Notes: generated from the sequence alone by a model not told the origin. DNA of 64,000 nt from Euryodendron excelsum (GCA_033060915.1 CM065381.1:8810001-8874000), one strand, 5' to 3'; positions 46,425-63,510 are shown, counted from the first letter of the stretch. Translations and numbers: made by a program.

Positions 46425-48965
46425 ATATCTGCTCTCCCTCAATTGTACATGTGTGGTTCTTTTTCATTGTGCAGGTAATTTCTCTTTATCTATATGTATT
46501 TGGCCAATTGTCAATTGGTGCTTCAAAGGTGCAAAGCATCAGAGGAATTTATCTTTGCTTACCTGCATTTGTTTTGGTCGCTCTTGTCAACAGTTCTCTT
46601 CTTCTTCTGGAAGGCTTGAATATCATTTAAAACTGAACAAAGTTACCTAGTCCGGACTTGCTTTTGATCTTTCATTAGAGGTACATATTTACCTTGATTT
46701 TCTGTTGAAACTTGTAGTCTTCGGTTTTTGAAGAACGATACCAATGAACTCCCATCTAATTTCTTTCTAATCTACAGTGACCTCAAAAGATTCCAACTAA
46801 TATATTCATTTGTGATGTAATTGACTTATAATATGTTAGGAGACTTTGAATCTCTCTTAGAATCTACGACCAGGAATGAGGGAATTTATTCTTACAGCCT
46901 CACCTATTGCAACAGGAGTCATTTCTCGATTGCAGACGCAACAAGAGTGGCTGGAGACCGCTAGCAACAGAAGCATGGTGCTAACTCCATGCTGGACAAA
47001 TGCGGAGGAAACAATTTCAGTTCAATCTTTCAAGAAAAATTTTCTGGCTATCGGGGTAGCATGTGAACTAGTAGGAGCAGAACTTCTAAATTTATAATGA
47101 ATTACAGTTTTTTTTTTTTTGTTATAATTTGATAGATTTGATGATGGCTTATTGGCTTGTTTATTGTGCTAGGAGTAAGGAGTTGACTTGAACTAAGCAA
47201 GCAGATCCTATCACTATCAAGTTGTAGCAGTTAAAGACTATTCCCTGTTTGTATTCCTGTTCTAAACAGATCATGAGTTTGACACTCTCTTGTGGGTATG
47301 ATGTTTCCTTAATTCCTGTTCATGTTGTAAGTTAGAGAGAGGAAGAGTGGAAGAACGAGAAGTTGTTCGGTGTTTTTTGGAGGATCATGTGGCATTCCTT
47401 CTCCTTTTACGATACTCAGTGTTCCCGCAATTAGTTGAGTTTTACTCAATTATGTGAGTTTTACTTAAGCAAGGGGTCCGCGGGTATTGTGAGATGTTGG
47501 GGAGGCCACTTGGTCTCCTCCAGAGGACCAATAATTTTTCAAGAGAGGAAGAAGAGAGGGAGTGAAAGGTTTCTCTCTCTAACCATCTCTGGTTGTAGTA
47601 AGGCCAGTGAATATGCCCTTGGTATAGGGAAATAAATCATAAGAATTTTGTTGGTATCAGACGGCGTCTATGTTAACAGTGCGCAAATCATAATTGTTAA
47701 TATTGTACGGGCTACTCAAATCATATTAATACTGTACCAGGCTGTATGAACCTGCTTTTCTCTGGAAACGGTATTGGGATGGACCTCCACATCTGTTTGT
47801 TCGCTTTTTTCTTGAAGCCGTACATATCGGTCTTTTCCGCCCTGTACAGAACGTGATTAACTAGATGGCAACTTATGTAACTAGCTTTTTCAACAAAAAA
47901 ATCAACTTTTTACCTTTTTTTGGCCTTTAATGCTTTTGACAATTTTTTTTATTTATCGAAAACCAAATAAAAAATTATAAAAAAGGCATAAGTTATTTAA
48001 ATAAGTCAGCAGCTTATTAGCATATCCAACTAAAACTTTCTTTTTTTTTTAATAAAAATTTAAATTTTTATATAGTTTTTGGGAGGTGCTTTGACTTTTT
48101 TTTTTTTTTATATATTGAATATGCCAAAAAAAAAAAAAAAAGCGACTAAAGAAATCAAAATCTACTTAAATATGCAATATTATGCTAACTAATTTAGTAA
48201 CGGTAGGGCAAGAATGATGCTAATTTATAGATTCAATGTTTTAACTTTTTGTCCCCTTAATTTCATGAATAATAAGGTTTTAGTTCCAATATATGTTCTT
48301 TAATAAAAATTACTTGCAATAATGGGCAAAGATATTGATAATAAATTGTTTAGACATTGATTATCCTTTAAACAATGTTATATATTACTCTTTTTTTTTG
48401 TCTCACTATTTAAACAATGTTATTGACAGATGTGCATTACAAATAAGCGTGTTTGTCAAATTTTAACCATGATCATGACCCATGACCAAATTAAAATAAA
48501 TTTTTGGAGCAATTTTGTTTTTAACACTTGCCAGAACAATAAATATTTAGGCAATATAATTTGAGATCGAATCCTTAACCTTAAGAATGGAGCAATGGCC
48601 TCTCATCTTGGATGTTCCTTTTTTTTCAAATTAAAAGATTTTATTTTATTTTTAACATTCCCATTAAGTTACTTGTGCAACTTCTCAATCATCAAGACCC
48701 AATTTCTATAAACTAAAAATATAAGTAATTGGGCCTCTTAAAATTCTAAAAATTTTACCTTTAGTCTTAAAAAATTTAAATAATTTGATTTTGGCTCATT
48801 TTTAACACAAATTTTGAGTCCATCACCTGCTGCCGTTCACAGCTGAGCTGCCACTAATCAGTCGCAGCTTGTTACATAGACGTGACTGTAATTAGCACAG
48901 TTCTATGTCAATGTTAGGCGGGTATTGACAATGAATCAATTAGCATATCAAGGAGCCCTCTGATC
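46425..48965. other. 3' region of the TDRD3-like gene and intergenic DNA
   Basis: Bases 46425 to about 47250 probably include the 3' UTR of the TDRD3-like gene; a GTGCAG^GTAATT junction at 46470-46480 could be a UTR splice site, but no further coding exon is needed. From about 47250 to 48965 there is only AT-rich intergenic sequence, with T and A runs near 48040-48140 that look like a decayed foldback element. Confidence 0.45.
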
Positions 48966-48971
48966 TATCGC

Positions 48972-48979
48972 TATAAATT
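48972..48979 (+). promoter_or_regulatory. Candidate TATA box of the PGR-like gene
   Basis: TATAAATT occurs in GCTATAAATTGAAGCGC, 256 bases before the ATG and about 50 bases before a CT-rich leader (49021-49038). This is a usual plant promoter layout; the transcription start is not visible directly. Confidence 0.45.
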
Positions 48980-49234
48980 GAAGCGCACACATCTTCTCAA
49001 GAGGTTGCGCCCAGCCTAGTCCTTCTCTCTCTCTCACTTATTGCTATTAGCTAAACCAAATCTCAAGTGGACCCACACCAATAAAAATTAGTGAAGGGCA
49101 AAAATGAACCAGAAACACGGCCTGACTGCAATTTATCCAAGACAAAAGCTTTCTGTATTTATTAGAACAAAATCTTCGCCATCGTCGTCTTCAACCTCAG
49201 GACACTCTTTTAGACCAGACTCTGAGAGATAGAA

Positions 49235-53301
<4,067 letters not shown>

Positions 53302-54215
53302 AAGCCATCCATTCAACCGAATGATCTTTTGAGGAAGAGATTATATAGTTCAAATTATTGCATTTCTGCAATTGATGTGTACTATGTTATTCTCATAAAT
53401 CTGCCAAGTTTCTAACCTTCTTGTAAACGAAATATTATTTGGTAATCTTAAAAATATCTAAACAAAGCGATATTACAAGGTGGGTAGGGCCTGTAGCTGC
53501 ATCTTTGATTTGTAGAAGTGTCTGGACAGTTTGTCAGGTGCCTTTGTTTCCATTTAATCCATATGTGTGTCAGTTTGGATCGTTTAGGGTAAAGAAAGAA
53601 AGAAAACACATGATGATGATTCGGTAGGTATAGATGTGTGTATGTATTTACCAACATACATATTTACATAAGTGTGTACATATGCATGTTTATGTATCCG
53701 GATGCATACACACCCCATGTTCATAGGTAAAAGATCAAGAACTATGATCCAAGCTTGAAAGGAAACTTTTTCCTCGTGGCGTCTTCGGACGTGACGATCA
53801 TATCTTTTTATCTCTTGATATTCAGATGGTGCATGCATTCTCTTTCTCTCTCTCTCTCTCTCTCAAAGTTGTGCTAATATTGTGTGTTTTGCAACGGAAG
53901 CTAACAAACATGAGAAGGATGAGCTGAAGAAGTAATCTTAAAAGTGTTGAGAATAGAGCAATGGTGGTTTAATGGGAGAGAGAGAGAGAGAGAGTGATGG
54001 AAGATGAAACCTGAAAGTAGGTGTCCTTTTCCTTTTTATTGAAAACATTTACCTTTACACGGACAAGTCAAAATCTCTCTTGTATATTTTTCCCCATAAT
54101 TACAAGCAGCGTGCGTGATATCATGTAAACAAAATGACTTGGAATCATGGTGTACTAAATATTTCTCGTGCTTGTGGCATGCACAATGTTTAATCTAATT
54201 TTCACTTGTTTGTGC

Positions 54216-54246
<31 letters not shown>

Positions 54247-55800
54247 GAATTACAGGGCTACCTTTGTTGCGCACTGGCATTTGTTGTGATAGTCTACTCC
54301 AATTATTTACCTTTCCCAATAAATAGTAAAGATAAATATGTCATCATTCAATTCAACAGTACGTAGGAGTTTGTCTTGCATAAATTTCATCTTCCTTGAT
54401 CCAAGTGGACCATAAATCATAGTATAGTCGGACCACTTTGCATAAGGAAAATGTAGGGTAACTATTTGATGATTGTCGTTCGGCTCGATCAAGCATACAA
54501 AAAAGAAATTGGTGTAATGGAAAACATGTTTTGATCAACTTACAGGTGTACTTATTTAAGTAGCTTATGCCTTTTTTATGATTTTTTTTGTTATTCCCCC
54601 TTCGTACTACCAAAAAATGAGATTCTTGCCGAATCCGAGTTTGCTGCTCCAACCATTACCAAACTAATACCTATTCCGTTTAGTACTTCAGGTGCTTCTG
54701 TTGCGTATAATGTAAATCCCGTAGCGGATCAATTCCAACGAGCCTTTCAAACTAGTACTTCTATGAATGCTGGTTAACCTAAAATCTTGTTTAAAAAAAA
54801 AGGTAAAATTTTAAATTTTGATTGAAAAATGCTAGTTAATTAAGTTTTTAAATAAGCCCACTCAGATCTCAGGGTAACATGGATAAACTTATCTGTTGAT
54901 GTAAAATGGTTAATCTGAGGTTTTTTAGGCAGCTGCACCCAAAGGAACTCAATGCTCCATACGGTCACTCCATGGGATTACCAGTGTCCAAAGACCATTA
55001 TATGAAATAGTGAATTAGTTAACACCCTAAGAAGGAAATTTTTAAAAAACATGAAATAAGGGGGGAAAAAAAGGGAAAAGAAATCAACGCAAAACAACAA
55101 ATACACAGCTTTCAAAAAAAAAAAAACAAAAAAACAAAAAATACACAACTCAATTAAGTTTTTTTTCCGACTACTTGGGGTCAATCCTGTTTCGTCATTC
55201 TACTCTATCGCGGGCCATAATCATCAACACAAAAACAAGGAATGATTTCTAAAAATTCCTTATAAAACATAGTCCAACTTGACTCTCACAAAAGCCATAA
55301 GAGTGATCCAAACGAGCATATATATATCAGTTGAGATACAATTTGACAACCAAGTCAAGAAAACACTCATCATTTTGGTCTTCCCCACAGATACAACGCA
55401 AGGGAGAAGTCATCTTTCTCCCAGCTGACAATCACCATCTCAAAGCATATAAATAGGGGGTAAAATTTTTTGGCATCCCCAGATCAAGCTGCCTGAACAT
55501 TCTTCCTATAATTCTGAATAGGAAGACAACATGCTCTCCATATTCTTAATAACAAAGAGAGAGAATAAAGAAGAAAAAAAGGCAAAAACAAACAGCCCTT
55601 AGACAAGGATTACAACGAAAAGGCCATTCTTCCTGAAAGAAAGCCAATCCAAAGAACCTTTGAGGCAGCGACACCACCACTGCTCAACCCGGCTTCTATT
55701 GAACCCCATACAGAAGATACTACCCCGTTTGGCATATTCTAAATTCCCAAAATGCAATATAGATACCATGAAAAGCTCGGATGCAAAGCCGGTAGTGAAG
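53302..55800. other. Intergenic between the PGR-like and PP2A B' genes
   Basis: The genes converge here. CT and GA microsatellites occur at about 53840-53864, 53975-53995 and 54221-54246. Near 55165-55195 the plus strand reads GACTACTTGGGGTCAA, the reverse of TTGACCCCAAGTAGTC, similar to a motif common at the 3' ends of plant retroelements. One coding-like segment is listed separately (54601-54777). Confidence 0.45.
54601..54777 (+). other. Unrecognised coding-like segment of 58 codons and stop
   Basis: A plus-strand frame without a usable start runs from at least 54601 to TAA at 54775-54777. It begins [14 protein letters not shown] and ends [14 protein letters not shown]. Its base composition is balanced, unlike the AT-rich flanks, and the third positions look codon-like. 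I do not recognise the family and exclude standard chloroplast and mitochondrial proteins only from memory. It may be an exon or retroposed end of a nuclear gene, or chance. No splice acceptor or promoter was identified. Confidence 0.3.
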
Positions 55801-55803
55801 CTA

Positions 55804-58046
55804 TCAGCAGGTAACAACACATGCTGCAGGTTTTACCAGACCTGAAAGGTTAGTATGAGCAACAGGTTGAAAAGTTGCAGCAGTTTCGAGGCGCTCCCAT
55901 GTCAGTCGCCGCCTCTCGGCTGCAACACTCAACTTTGAATCTTCCTCCTCAAACTTGCCTTGGCAGGAAAGCACTAGCTCTTCATCCATCTCATAGAACA
56001 TTTTCCTCACGTTTTGTGTCAGGTTGAGAACTGCTTGGTTCCAGTGGTTCTTCGTGTTTCGCTCTAGAGCTGAGAAGAGAAGAGGCAAAATCACCTGCCG
56101 GTGATGCATGATAAGATCAAGGATGTGGTCATTGTTGCATAAGAAGTGCGCTCGTTCAGCCACCTGAAAATGATTGGAAAAAGATGATAATAAGTACATG
56201 ATTTTTCCGTCAATACACCAAGCCTGCCTGGCACATGACACACCAGCTTTGAGCATCGTATCTGAATTGATCAAGCTATCACAAGAGAGAGAGAGAGAGA
56301 GTTGAGAAATAAGGAACCCCAATATCTAGTCATTCTCTCTCTTCCTTCCCCAGCAATCCTGTATAATCACTTTGACGCTATGTTTGGATCAAGGATTTGG
56401 TGAGGGAAAAGGATTTGAAATTACATCATATGTTTAGTTGTTAGAGAAAGTAGAGGGTAAAAGAACATAAAAAGGAAACAAGTAAAAATTTGGAATCTCC
56501 CATTTTCCCTTTTCCATTTCTTTTTTCTTGATAAATCCGGATTCCAAACATAGCATGAAAGCCTTATTCTACTCTTATCTTCTACCCAAGTACTCTTTCT
56601 TTACCCATTACCCTCCACAATAACAAGTGCCTGCAATCTTCAGTTAATCTCTCCATTCAAGCAGTTAGATATAATCGAACAGTATAACAGAAAAGGATAA
56701 TCCTTAGGGGCTGCAATATAAGACGGACTTCTGCTAATTGATACGTCCACATGAGTTTTTCTTATTCTTACAACAAATAATATTGTAGTTGTTCCACTCA
56801 GTTCAATTAAAAAAATAATATAGCAAGGAAGTCATGTACTGGTAGCAGACAAATAAAGAACAGCAAATACAAGAAGAATTACCTGGAAATGGGAGCTATT
56901 AAGGCAGCATCCTACACGGCGGAACAATGGGACCATGATCTTTTCAAACTCGGCCATGTTAATTTTTTCCAAAAGCTCTTCCAACTCACTTAAGAACATC
57001 AACTCCTTCTGGCTGCTTGTAACCGGCCAGTATTTCAACAACCCCTTAACCACCGTACTGGCCAACCTTGGCTCCTTTTCTACAAACTGTACAATGCAAT
57101 ATGTTAATTGTTGGTGATAAGAACCCACTGATTTAGGTTTGTGTAGAGGAATCAGAGCCCGCCATAAAAACATCTTGTGCTCCTCTTTCAATGGTACAGC
57201 AAAGCCAGTAATTACACTCCCGAAAATCTCCAACAACTCACAAATTCCATTATGACGCTCGGTTTCAAAAACAAACCGGTAAATAATATTGCTCACGGAC
57301 TTTCGAATAAAAGGCCTGTGCACCATGAACTTCCCATAAACCCGATGCAGAATAGTTTTCAAACAATCTCTTTCTCTTGGGTCTTCTGACTCAAACAGGT
57401 CAAGTAATCTTAAAACAAAAGAATGATCTATGTACTTTTTGGCTACCTTTACATCAAGAGAATTATAGCTTATAAATCGAAGGAGTAGGTCATAAACAAG
57501 TTGTAAATGTGACCAAGCAGGATCAAACATTGGTTCATCATCTTCAGTTTCACCACGAGCAGAATAAGACCGGCACTTGGGTGGAAAATCCCTAAATAGA
57601 TTAGTTGCACACATTCGACATATTGAAGCAATTGCCGGTTCAGGAAATTTTGCAGATCCAGAAGCAACAAAATCAACAAGTTCTATCAGTGTCTGATATT
57701 TAAGATCTTTCTCTTCACAGTTCTTATCGGAGCTGCTGAAATCATATATTGTACAACATAGGTTTAACTTGCTGACAAACAGATTCTGCTTCTCGGAATT
57801 TGAAACATCTTTGAAAGATACATGAGGCTCCACCATTTCCACTCCAGCATTGTTACTTGAAGGGAAAATTGCAGAAGACATTTGTTTAACAATATTCAAT
57901 CGGGCTGACACAACATTGCAACTGTTGGTAAATTGGATTCCATTGCCCGAGTTGATGGTATTGTTACTAGAATTGCTCCCAGCAGAAGATAATGAATCAG
58001 ATTTTGATGACTTCCTCGGGAGTTTTCCCAAAATTTGCTTCAGCAT
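55804..58046 (-). CDS. PP2A B' (B56) regulatory subunit, two coding exons
   Basis: Exon 1 is 56883-58046 and exon 2 is 55804-56163, giving 507 residues. B' subunits select substrates for the trimeric protein phosphatase 2A and set its cellular location. The B56 HEAT-like core is clear: [69 protein letters not shown] and [16 protein letters not shown] are all in order. The start [16 protein letters not shown] matches the gamma/zeta/eta/theta clade of plant B' subunits; an in-frame Met 11 codons upstream was not used because the family starts here. The C-terminus (ACVVTC) lacks the SSL-type peroxisomal signal of B' theta. A 5' leader intron probably runs from a donor at about 59356 to an acceptor just upstream of the ATG. 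Clade member uncertain. Confidence 0.9.
56376..56555. mobile_element. Small MITE in the PP2A B' intron, possible TGA target duplication
   Basis: GCTATGTTTGGATC at 56377 and its inverted partner (minus strand GCTATGTTTGGAATCC) ending at 56554 bound 180 bases. TGA lies directly outside each end (56373-56375 and 56556-56558) if one outer base is included. A three-base duplication suggests a Tourist-like element, but three bases could match by chance. It lies in the single coding intron (56164-56882). Confidence 0.55.
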
Positions 58047-58059
58047 GGTAGCAACTAGC

Positions 58060-59400
58060 AATGCTATTACATGTAACACTAAACCTAATCCAGCATGAAA
58101 ATCAACTTAATACATGAAATTTGGGTGGAAAATAATAAAGCAGAGTGATAAATTAATACAACCAAGAAATCATTTAGTATTTTAGATTGTTTTTAGGAGA
58201 ACTCTCCTGCTCAAACTCACATGTTCAAATTTCAGTTCTGGGAAAAGATCACCCACAGACAAGATCTAACACAATTATCTCCATAGCCAGCAAAAGGATA
58301 TATACATATAATCTTAACATACGAAAAGGTACTTTGCAACAGTTAATGTGTTTATCAGTCGACAAGAAGTAAACAATAGACAGGGAAAGAAATGATTGAA
58401 ACCTCCATAGCAAGGCAAGTTCAAGGCATATACAAATAGTATGTATCTTACATTAAAGTGCTAGAATGACCATAATTTGTTTAGCATTTTGAAATCATTT
58501 TTAGTGCTTTTGAAAGCAAATGTCTGTGTATGTTTGTTCAAAGAAACAAGAAAGAACTTTCAAATGCTTCCTAAGAAGAACTTAGGAGGAAATTATGACA
58601 ATCCCCCTAAAAAAAATGCTGCAAAAAGCAACCAAGTAGGGATGGAATCTTGTTGGAGTCCAATTACTTTTTTCCAAATTACGATTTCAATATAAATAAA
58701 TAAACAAAATTCCAATTTCTGCTTTAGGAATACCCATTTTCAGGATAAAATGCTTCATGTGCCCCTTTTGTTCAGCTAATGTTTTGTAGAATCTGCAATA
58801 ACTAAGCATATACACACAAAGATTGACATAAATACACATCAATTGCAACCCTTTCGGCCTCATTAACCAGCAGTAACCACATTTCTTTTCTTGATATCAT
58901 TTTCATTCAAAAAAACAAAACAATGAAAAGGAATAATTAAGAAAACCCACAGCCAAATTTGTCATGTCAGAACACCCAGATCACAGTTTTAATAACCAGA
59001 GTCATTTAATACACATCTAAGCATACACTTTACATAATACATAACAAATCCATACGTATATATAAATTTATGCAAACAATTTCTTGACATAGCCCGGAAA
59101 TTGGTGGATGAACTACAGATCTGGGACAAGAATGGGAAGAAGATAAGAAATGAAGTAGGATCTACCACTTGCTACAACACAATCAACACAGGATAGTAAA
59201 GAAAACCCAGATCACTATCGAACAAAAACTCCCAAATTAAAAGACTCTCTCATTGAAGTCAATGCAGGTAAATTCAACTGATTCCAGATTTGGTATCAAG
59301 AAAACTGGGGAAAGAGAAAGAAAGAAAATCTAGAGAGAGAAAGAGAGAAACATTACCTGGGTCTGAGATTTGTTGGGTTGCCTTAGCAAGTTACAGAGAT
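58060..59400 (-). other. 5' leader intron and leader of the PP2A B' gene
   Basis: On the minus strand CAGACCCAG^GTAATGTTTC at about 59365-59347 makes a good donor, and several AG acceptors lie within 40 bases upstream of the start codon. The stretch between has no coding sequence. Leader introns are frequent in plant B' genes. GA-rich sequence at 59310-59350 flanks the donor. This is inferred from splice signals only. Confidence 0.5.
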
Positions 59401-59409
59401 GGAGAGATG

Positions 59410-62400
59410 AGTGAGAGGGTAGTCATTAGTTATGCTCTTTGCTTTTGATCCAAGACATAATGATGATTTTGGGCATCAGATGAACAAATACATAGGATTT
59501 GATTGATGATGATGCTGATAAAGTGATACATAAGGTTTTTGTTTTGTTATGAATGAGCTTTGTCCTGGATTTGAAGTGCAACATGTGGTGGTACCTTCCA
59601 ACCAGATAGGGAGTTTCTTTGCAAACATTTCTATATTTTAGCTTTCTAAAAAAAAAATCTCAGCTCTGTTTGGCTCTCATTTCATATTATTGAAGTGGAA
59701 GTAAGAATTGTGATTATGATTTAATATGGGGTTTATAATAAGTAAGTTATTAAAAATTAAAAATGATAATTTTTTTCTAGTTAAATTCACAACTATGTGT
59801 TAATGAGTTAAGTGAAGGGAGACATTTATAAAGCTCAAATTAAATTTTAAGCTATGTTATACAAAATTACGAACATAGAATAAAGTAATACTATACCATT
59901 AAAATTTTTATATGAAATCTTCATATAGAATTATATAACTGTTTGTGGTAACCAAAACACTCACTATTTTGGTTTATAATTTAAAAAAATACACCATTAC
60001 TAGTTGGTCAAGTTTTTTTTGTGTTAAAAGACAGTAGAAATATAATTTCTTTAAAAATTATATATACAGAACTTTTACTATAGAATGATGATGGTAATTT
60101 TTTTATTATAAAACACCTATACCGACTGCTCTTGTCACATCATCCCAGATTAATTTGTGTATAACTTTCCTGTAATTTATATAATCCAACGTACATAAAG
60201 AAAAAGTTTGAAGGGAAAAACTCAAAGAGTACAATCTGTCCAAGCATTTTTTTTTTTTTTTTTTTATTCCTCTTTGTTCATCACTTTTGGACTAATTGAT
60301 TGTGGTTACCATAAAGAGAATACATAACCATATTTTCTTCTCAAAACCAAAACCATATTTTCTTCTCATTGTCTCGTCTTTCCCACATATGAAAGGAAGT
60401 CTCATCTGAATTGGTTTTGGTTTTTTTAATTAGCTGGTATTGCTATTTAGTTGAATTTCACTTTTCCATTGCCCCCTAAACATGCTACCAAAAAAAAAAA
60501 ATTTGCTTTTAGTTTTGTTACTTTTTGCTCTTAGGTCCTTGAATAATTGGGAGTGGACCCCAAACTTTTACTGTATTCGTTAAACCCACCACATAGATAT
60601 GACATTTACCACTACCCTCCTCTAAGAAAAAAATGCGAAGAAGAAAAAATCAACAGCATATTCATGTGCACCTCAAAAAAGAACGAAAAAATTAGGTGGT
60701 TGACAGGATTTTCAAATGGATGGTTATATTAAAGCTAATATGTTATTATTTACTTGTTAATTGGTAAATAATAGTCTTTGAACTTTGTCATTGTTAGGTA
60801 TTATATATTTTGATTTGGATGTAGTCAACTCCAAGTTGGTCTTAAGTTATATGTAGTCCAAAGTAAAATTTTACCCACTCATATAAAATTTAATACAAAA
60901 ACTCTATCAAAATGATGTAGTAATAATATTTTTGTAATTAAAATTCATCTACTATCTATTTTGTTTTAAAATATGATTAATTAGTTCTAATTTGGTCCCA
61001 TCATTCATTTGGCTCAACAAATTGTGGTAATTTTAAGTGCAATAGAGTATAGATTTCAAATCCCATGAACTACGCCAAAAAGAAAAAGAGAAAATAGGAC
61101 AGAATATGGGTGTTGAAGCAAAACTTCAATAAAAACTACATTCACATATCTCTTTTATTTTTCTCTTCTCCCATAATTATCCCTCAAGCAGGAAAATGGG
61201 GACCGCTCTATGTACATGCTCTCTCTCTCTCTCTCTCTCTCTCATTGGTTCTTGCTCTGTCCTCTTGCACTTGGAAGGAATTTCTTCAGCTGCATGAACA
61301 TTCAACCAATTAGCTTTGTGCTATTAATAAAAGCCAAATGAGAAAAAGAAATGAAATTAGCCTCACTATTCATATGAGATTATTATCTATATTACCTATT
61401 TCAAGGGACTCAGAACTATTCATCAATCGAATGCGCTTGCATGATTCTTTGAACATTCTGCAGAGGACAAAAGAACTTCAGCACATTGAATGGTCTCATT
61501 TTCTTCAGAAAATAGAAACAACTATCCTGTTTAAATTTATTAACAAATAATAGTAAATTGTAAGCAAATTATGTAGATGAACAAGGCAACTGTGTTCCAG
61601 TCATGACTAGCATCTTCATATGCATTAGATTACAATAACGATCATCCTATAAGTGAGGCTCTTGCCACTGTGGGATCTAAGGCCACTCTAAGATCTAAGA
61701 AGGGTTAGATAAATTTACACAGTCTTATCTCTACATGCAAAGAGACTTTTTGTGTTTCAAACCCATAATAAGTTACAATAGAACAATCTTATCACTACGT
61801 CATGCTCAATGACGGATGGAGGCGGAGCGGGCGGGGGCCATGACCCCCTAAAGTTTTGAAATTACCTTTATACCTTATAAATTTTTAGACATTTAGGATA
61901 TAATATAGTGCATTAGGCCCCCCAAAATTTTTAAATTTTCCTTCACCCTTGTAATTTCAATGTCATTGTCATAGACCGTGACAAATTAATCCAATCTAAG
62001 TAAGGCCTAAGAACATTGTTCATCAGCGGCATAACCATGCTGAGTTGGGCCTAAAGAACTGTAGTACCGTGTTGAGCCTATCAAGCCAAGATTGAATGAA
62101 TGGATAAAGGAAAGTGTATTCATTCCCCAAAAATAAATAAATAAATAAATTCTTAGCCCTTCTTTGAGCAAAAAACAATTTCTTGGCCACCCCTCAACAG
62201 AAACCCTAAATCGGCCATTAATTATGCTATCACTATCAAATATCGATCCCAAGTAACACCTAACCCCATAAGTTAGTTTCTCTTTAATGGTTGCAATTTA
62301 AATTAGAGAACCAGCCACAATTCAACCGTGATGTCAACTCATCACATCTTGGGTTGAAAAAGGTCCAATGGTTAAGTTGTTCGCGTATTCAAGCGATACG

Positions 62401-62630
62401 TAAGTTGAGTTTAAAACATCATGAGACAATTCAGTTCTAATCTATTGTTGATGTTAAAGGAAGAACTGCGAGGAGCCAACCTAGAATGAGAAGATTGGGT
62501 TGGGCGGAATAGCAAAGGAAAAAAAAATAAAGAAAACTTTGTTTCTTTATTTGATTTGTATCACTTAATTATTTGGAATGCAATGCGAAGGACAAATTCA
62601 CTTAGATATGTTGTCCAAGGGCATTTTAGG
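59410..62630. other. Intergenic between PP2A B' and Aux/IAA genes
   Basis: No gene recognised. Copies of a dispersed AT-rich repeat (core ATGATGTNGTAATAATATTTTTGTAA) lie near 60060-60110 and 60880-60950. There is a T run at 60248-60265, a CT microsatellite at 61217-61242 and an (AAAT)n run at about 62131-62148. Confidence 0.5.
61640..61810 (-). mobile_element. Possible SINE remnant
   Basis: On the plus strand GGGTTAGATAAATTTACACAG, TCTTATCTC and GTTTCAAACCCATAA occur in the order of a widespread plant SINE read backwards (CGCAGCCTTACCC...TTGAACCCATGAC type). On the minus strand GGGTTTGAAAC is a weak B box. No target duplication was resolved. The first quoted unit is split here into short blocks of one alignment. 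Confidence 0.3.
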
Positions 62631-62634
62631 AAAC

Positions 62635-63432
62635 TTACTTCCAAGGAACATCTCCAACTAACATCCAATCACCATCCTTGTCTTCGTAGGTTGGCACATG
62701 CTCAATTCCCTTCACCGTATCCATAAGCTTGCTCTCGTCAACTGGATTACCTGAACAAGCACCATGCAGGTGAAGTAATTATACTAAATTGCCCTTCATG
62801 TAGCCTAGGGTATAATTGTCAATACCCAAGAATTTGAGATGAATGATTATGGTAGACGCTCTAAAATACTATATAGTACAAAGATACGGTACAAATACTC
62901 ACATCGGATGGTAAAGCAAGTGAACATTTCCTCTAATGCCCTTAGTAGCTCTTGATAGCTACCGTATGCCTCGAGGTCTACCTTCCGTAAATACGGAGCT
63001 CCATCTACGGCCACTTTTACGTATGTACAACTCTCCAATGCCTTTTTTCTACACGACCTCAATGGTGGCCAGCCGACAACTTGTGCCCTATAATACAACA
63101 AATAGAAATACGAATATGTGCATATACACATTGCAAATGACATTATTAAACAAGGTTAATTGTGTAAAAACACACAATTCTTACATAGCGGCGGGTGGTT
63201 TTCTAGTACTCGAGACCTCGGATTCTGATTCATCACCGCTAGCACAAACTTTGCCACGTGGCAAGATATTAGACCTCCCGAGGTTTAGATCAATGGTCTC
63301 GGAATGGCCACGTTTCACGCCACTATACGTTCCGATCATGGTTGGAGGACGAGGGCCGCCGGGTAGCCGTAAGGTGAGCTCGGTGTCGTTGAAGTTCACG
63401 GCGGTGGTGTCAGATTCCGGCGGTGACTCCAT
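62635..63432 (-). CDS. Aux/IAA auxin-response repressor with shortened C-terminus
   Basis: Nuclear repressor of auxin response factors, degraded via TIR1/AFB. Exons 63185-63432, 62903-63087 and 62635-62750 join to 182 residues. Domain I carries TELTLRLPG (LxLxL at 19-23), a TOPLESS-binding EAR motif. The degron QVVGWPP is at 85-91 and intact. The PB1 domain has the lysine-bearing [17 protein letters not shown] and the acidic face [16 protein letters not shown]. The frame then hits TAA one codon after DVPWK. That codon overlaps AA^GTAAGT, a good donor, and normal family members continue here with MF...CKRLRIMKGS. I could not find that exon downstream; only a weak G^LAPRSSS match lies near 62475-62490. 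So either the last exons are cryptic or lost, or the protein truly ends here. An alternative Met lies five codons upstream at 63447. Confidence 0.82.
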
Positions 63433-63510
63433 GGAGTCCGGTGGCACTTATGTATGTGCTATATGCTTTGTGTGTGAAGATTGTGTATCAAAAAGTGAAA
63501 ATTATCACTG

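Noticed and set aside
54601..54777. Chloroplast or mitochondrial DNA insertion
   Set aside because: The translated frame does not match any standard organelle protein I can recall, and the flanks are not organelle-like. Left as unrecognised.
58047..58079. Eleven-codon N-terminal extension of the PP2A B' subunit
   Set aside because: The related clade starts with M(L/I)KQI(L/F)GKLPRK, so the later ATG is the likely start; the upstream codons probably lie in the leader.
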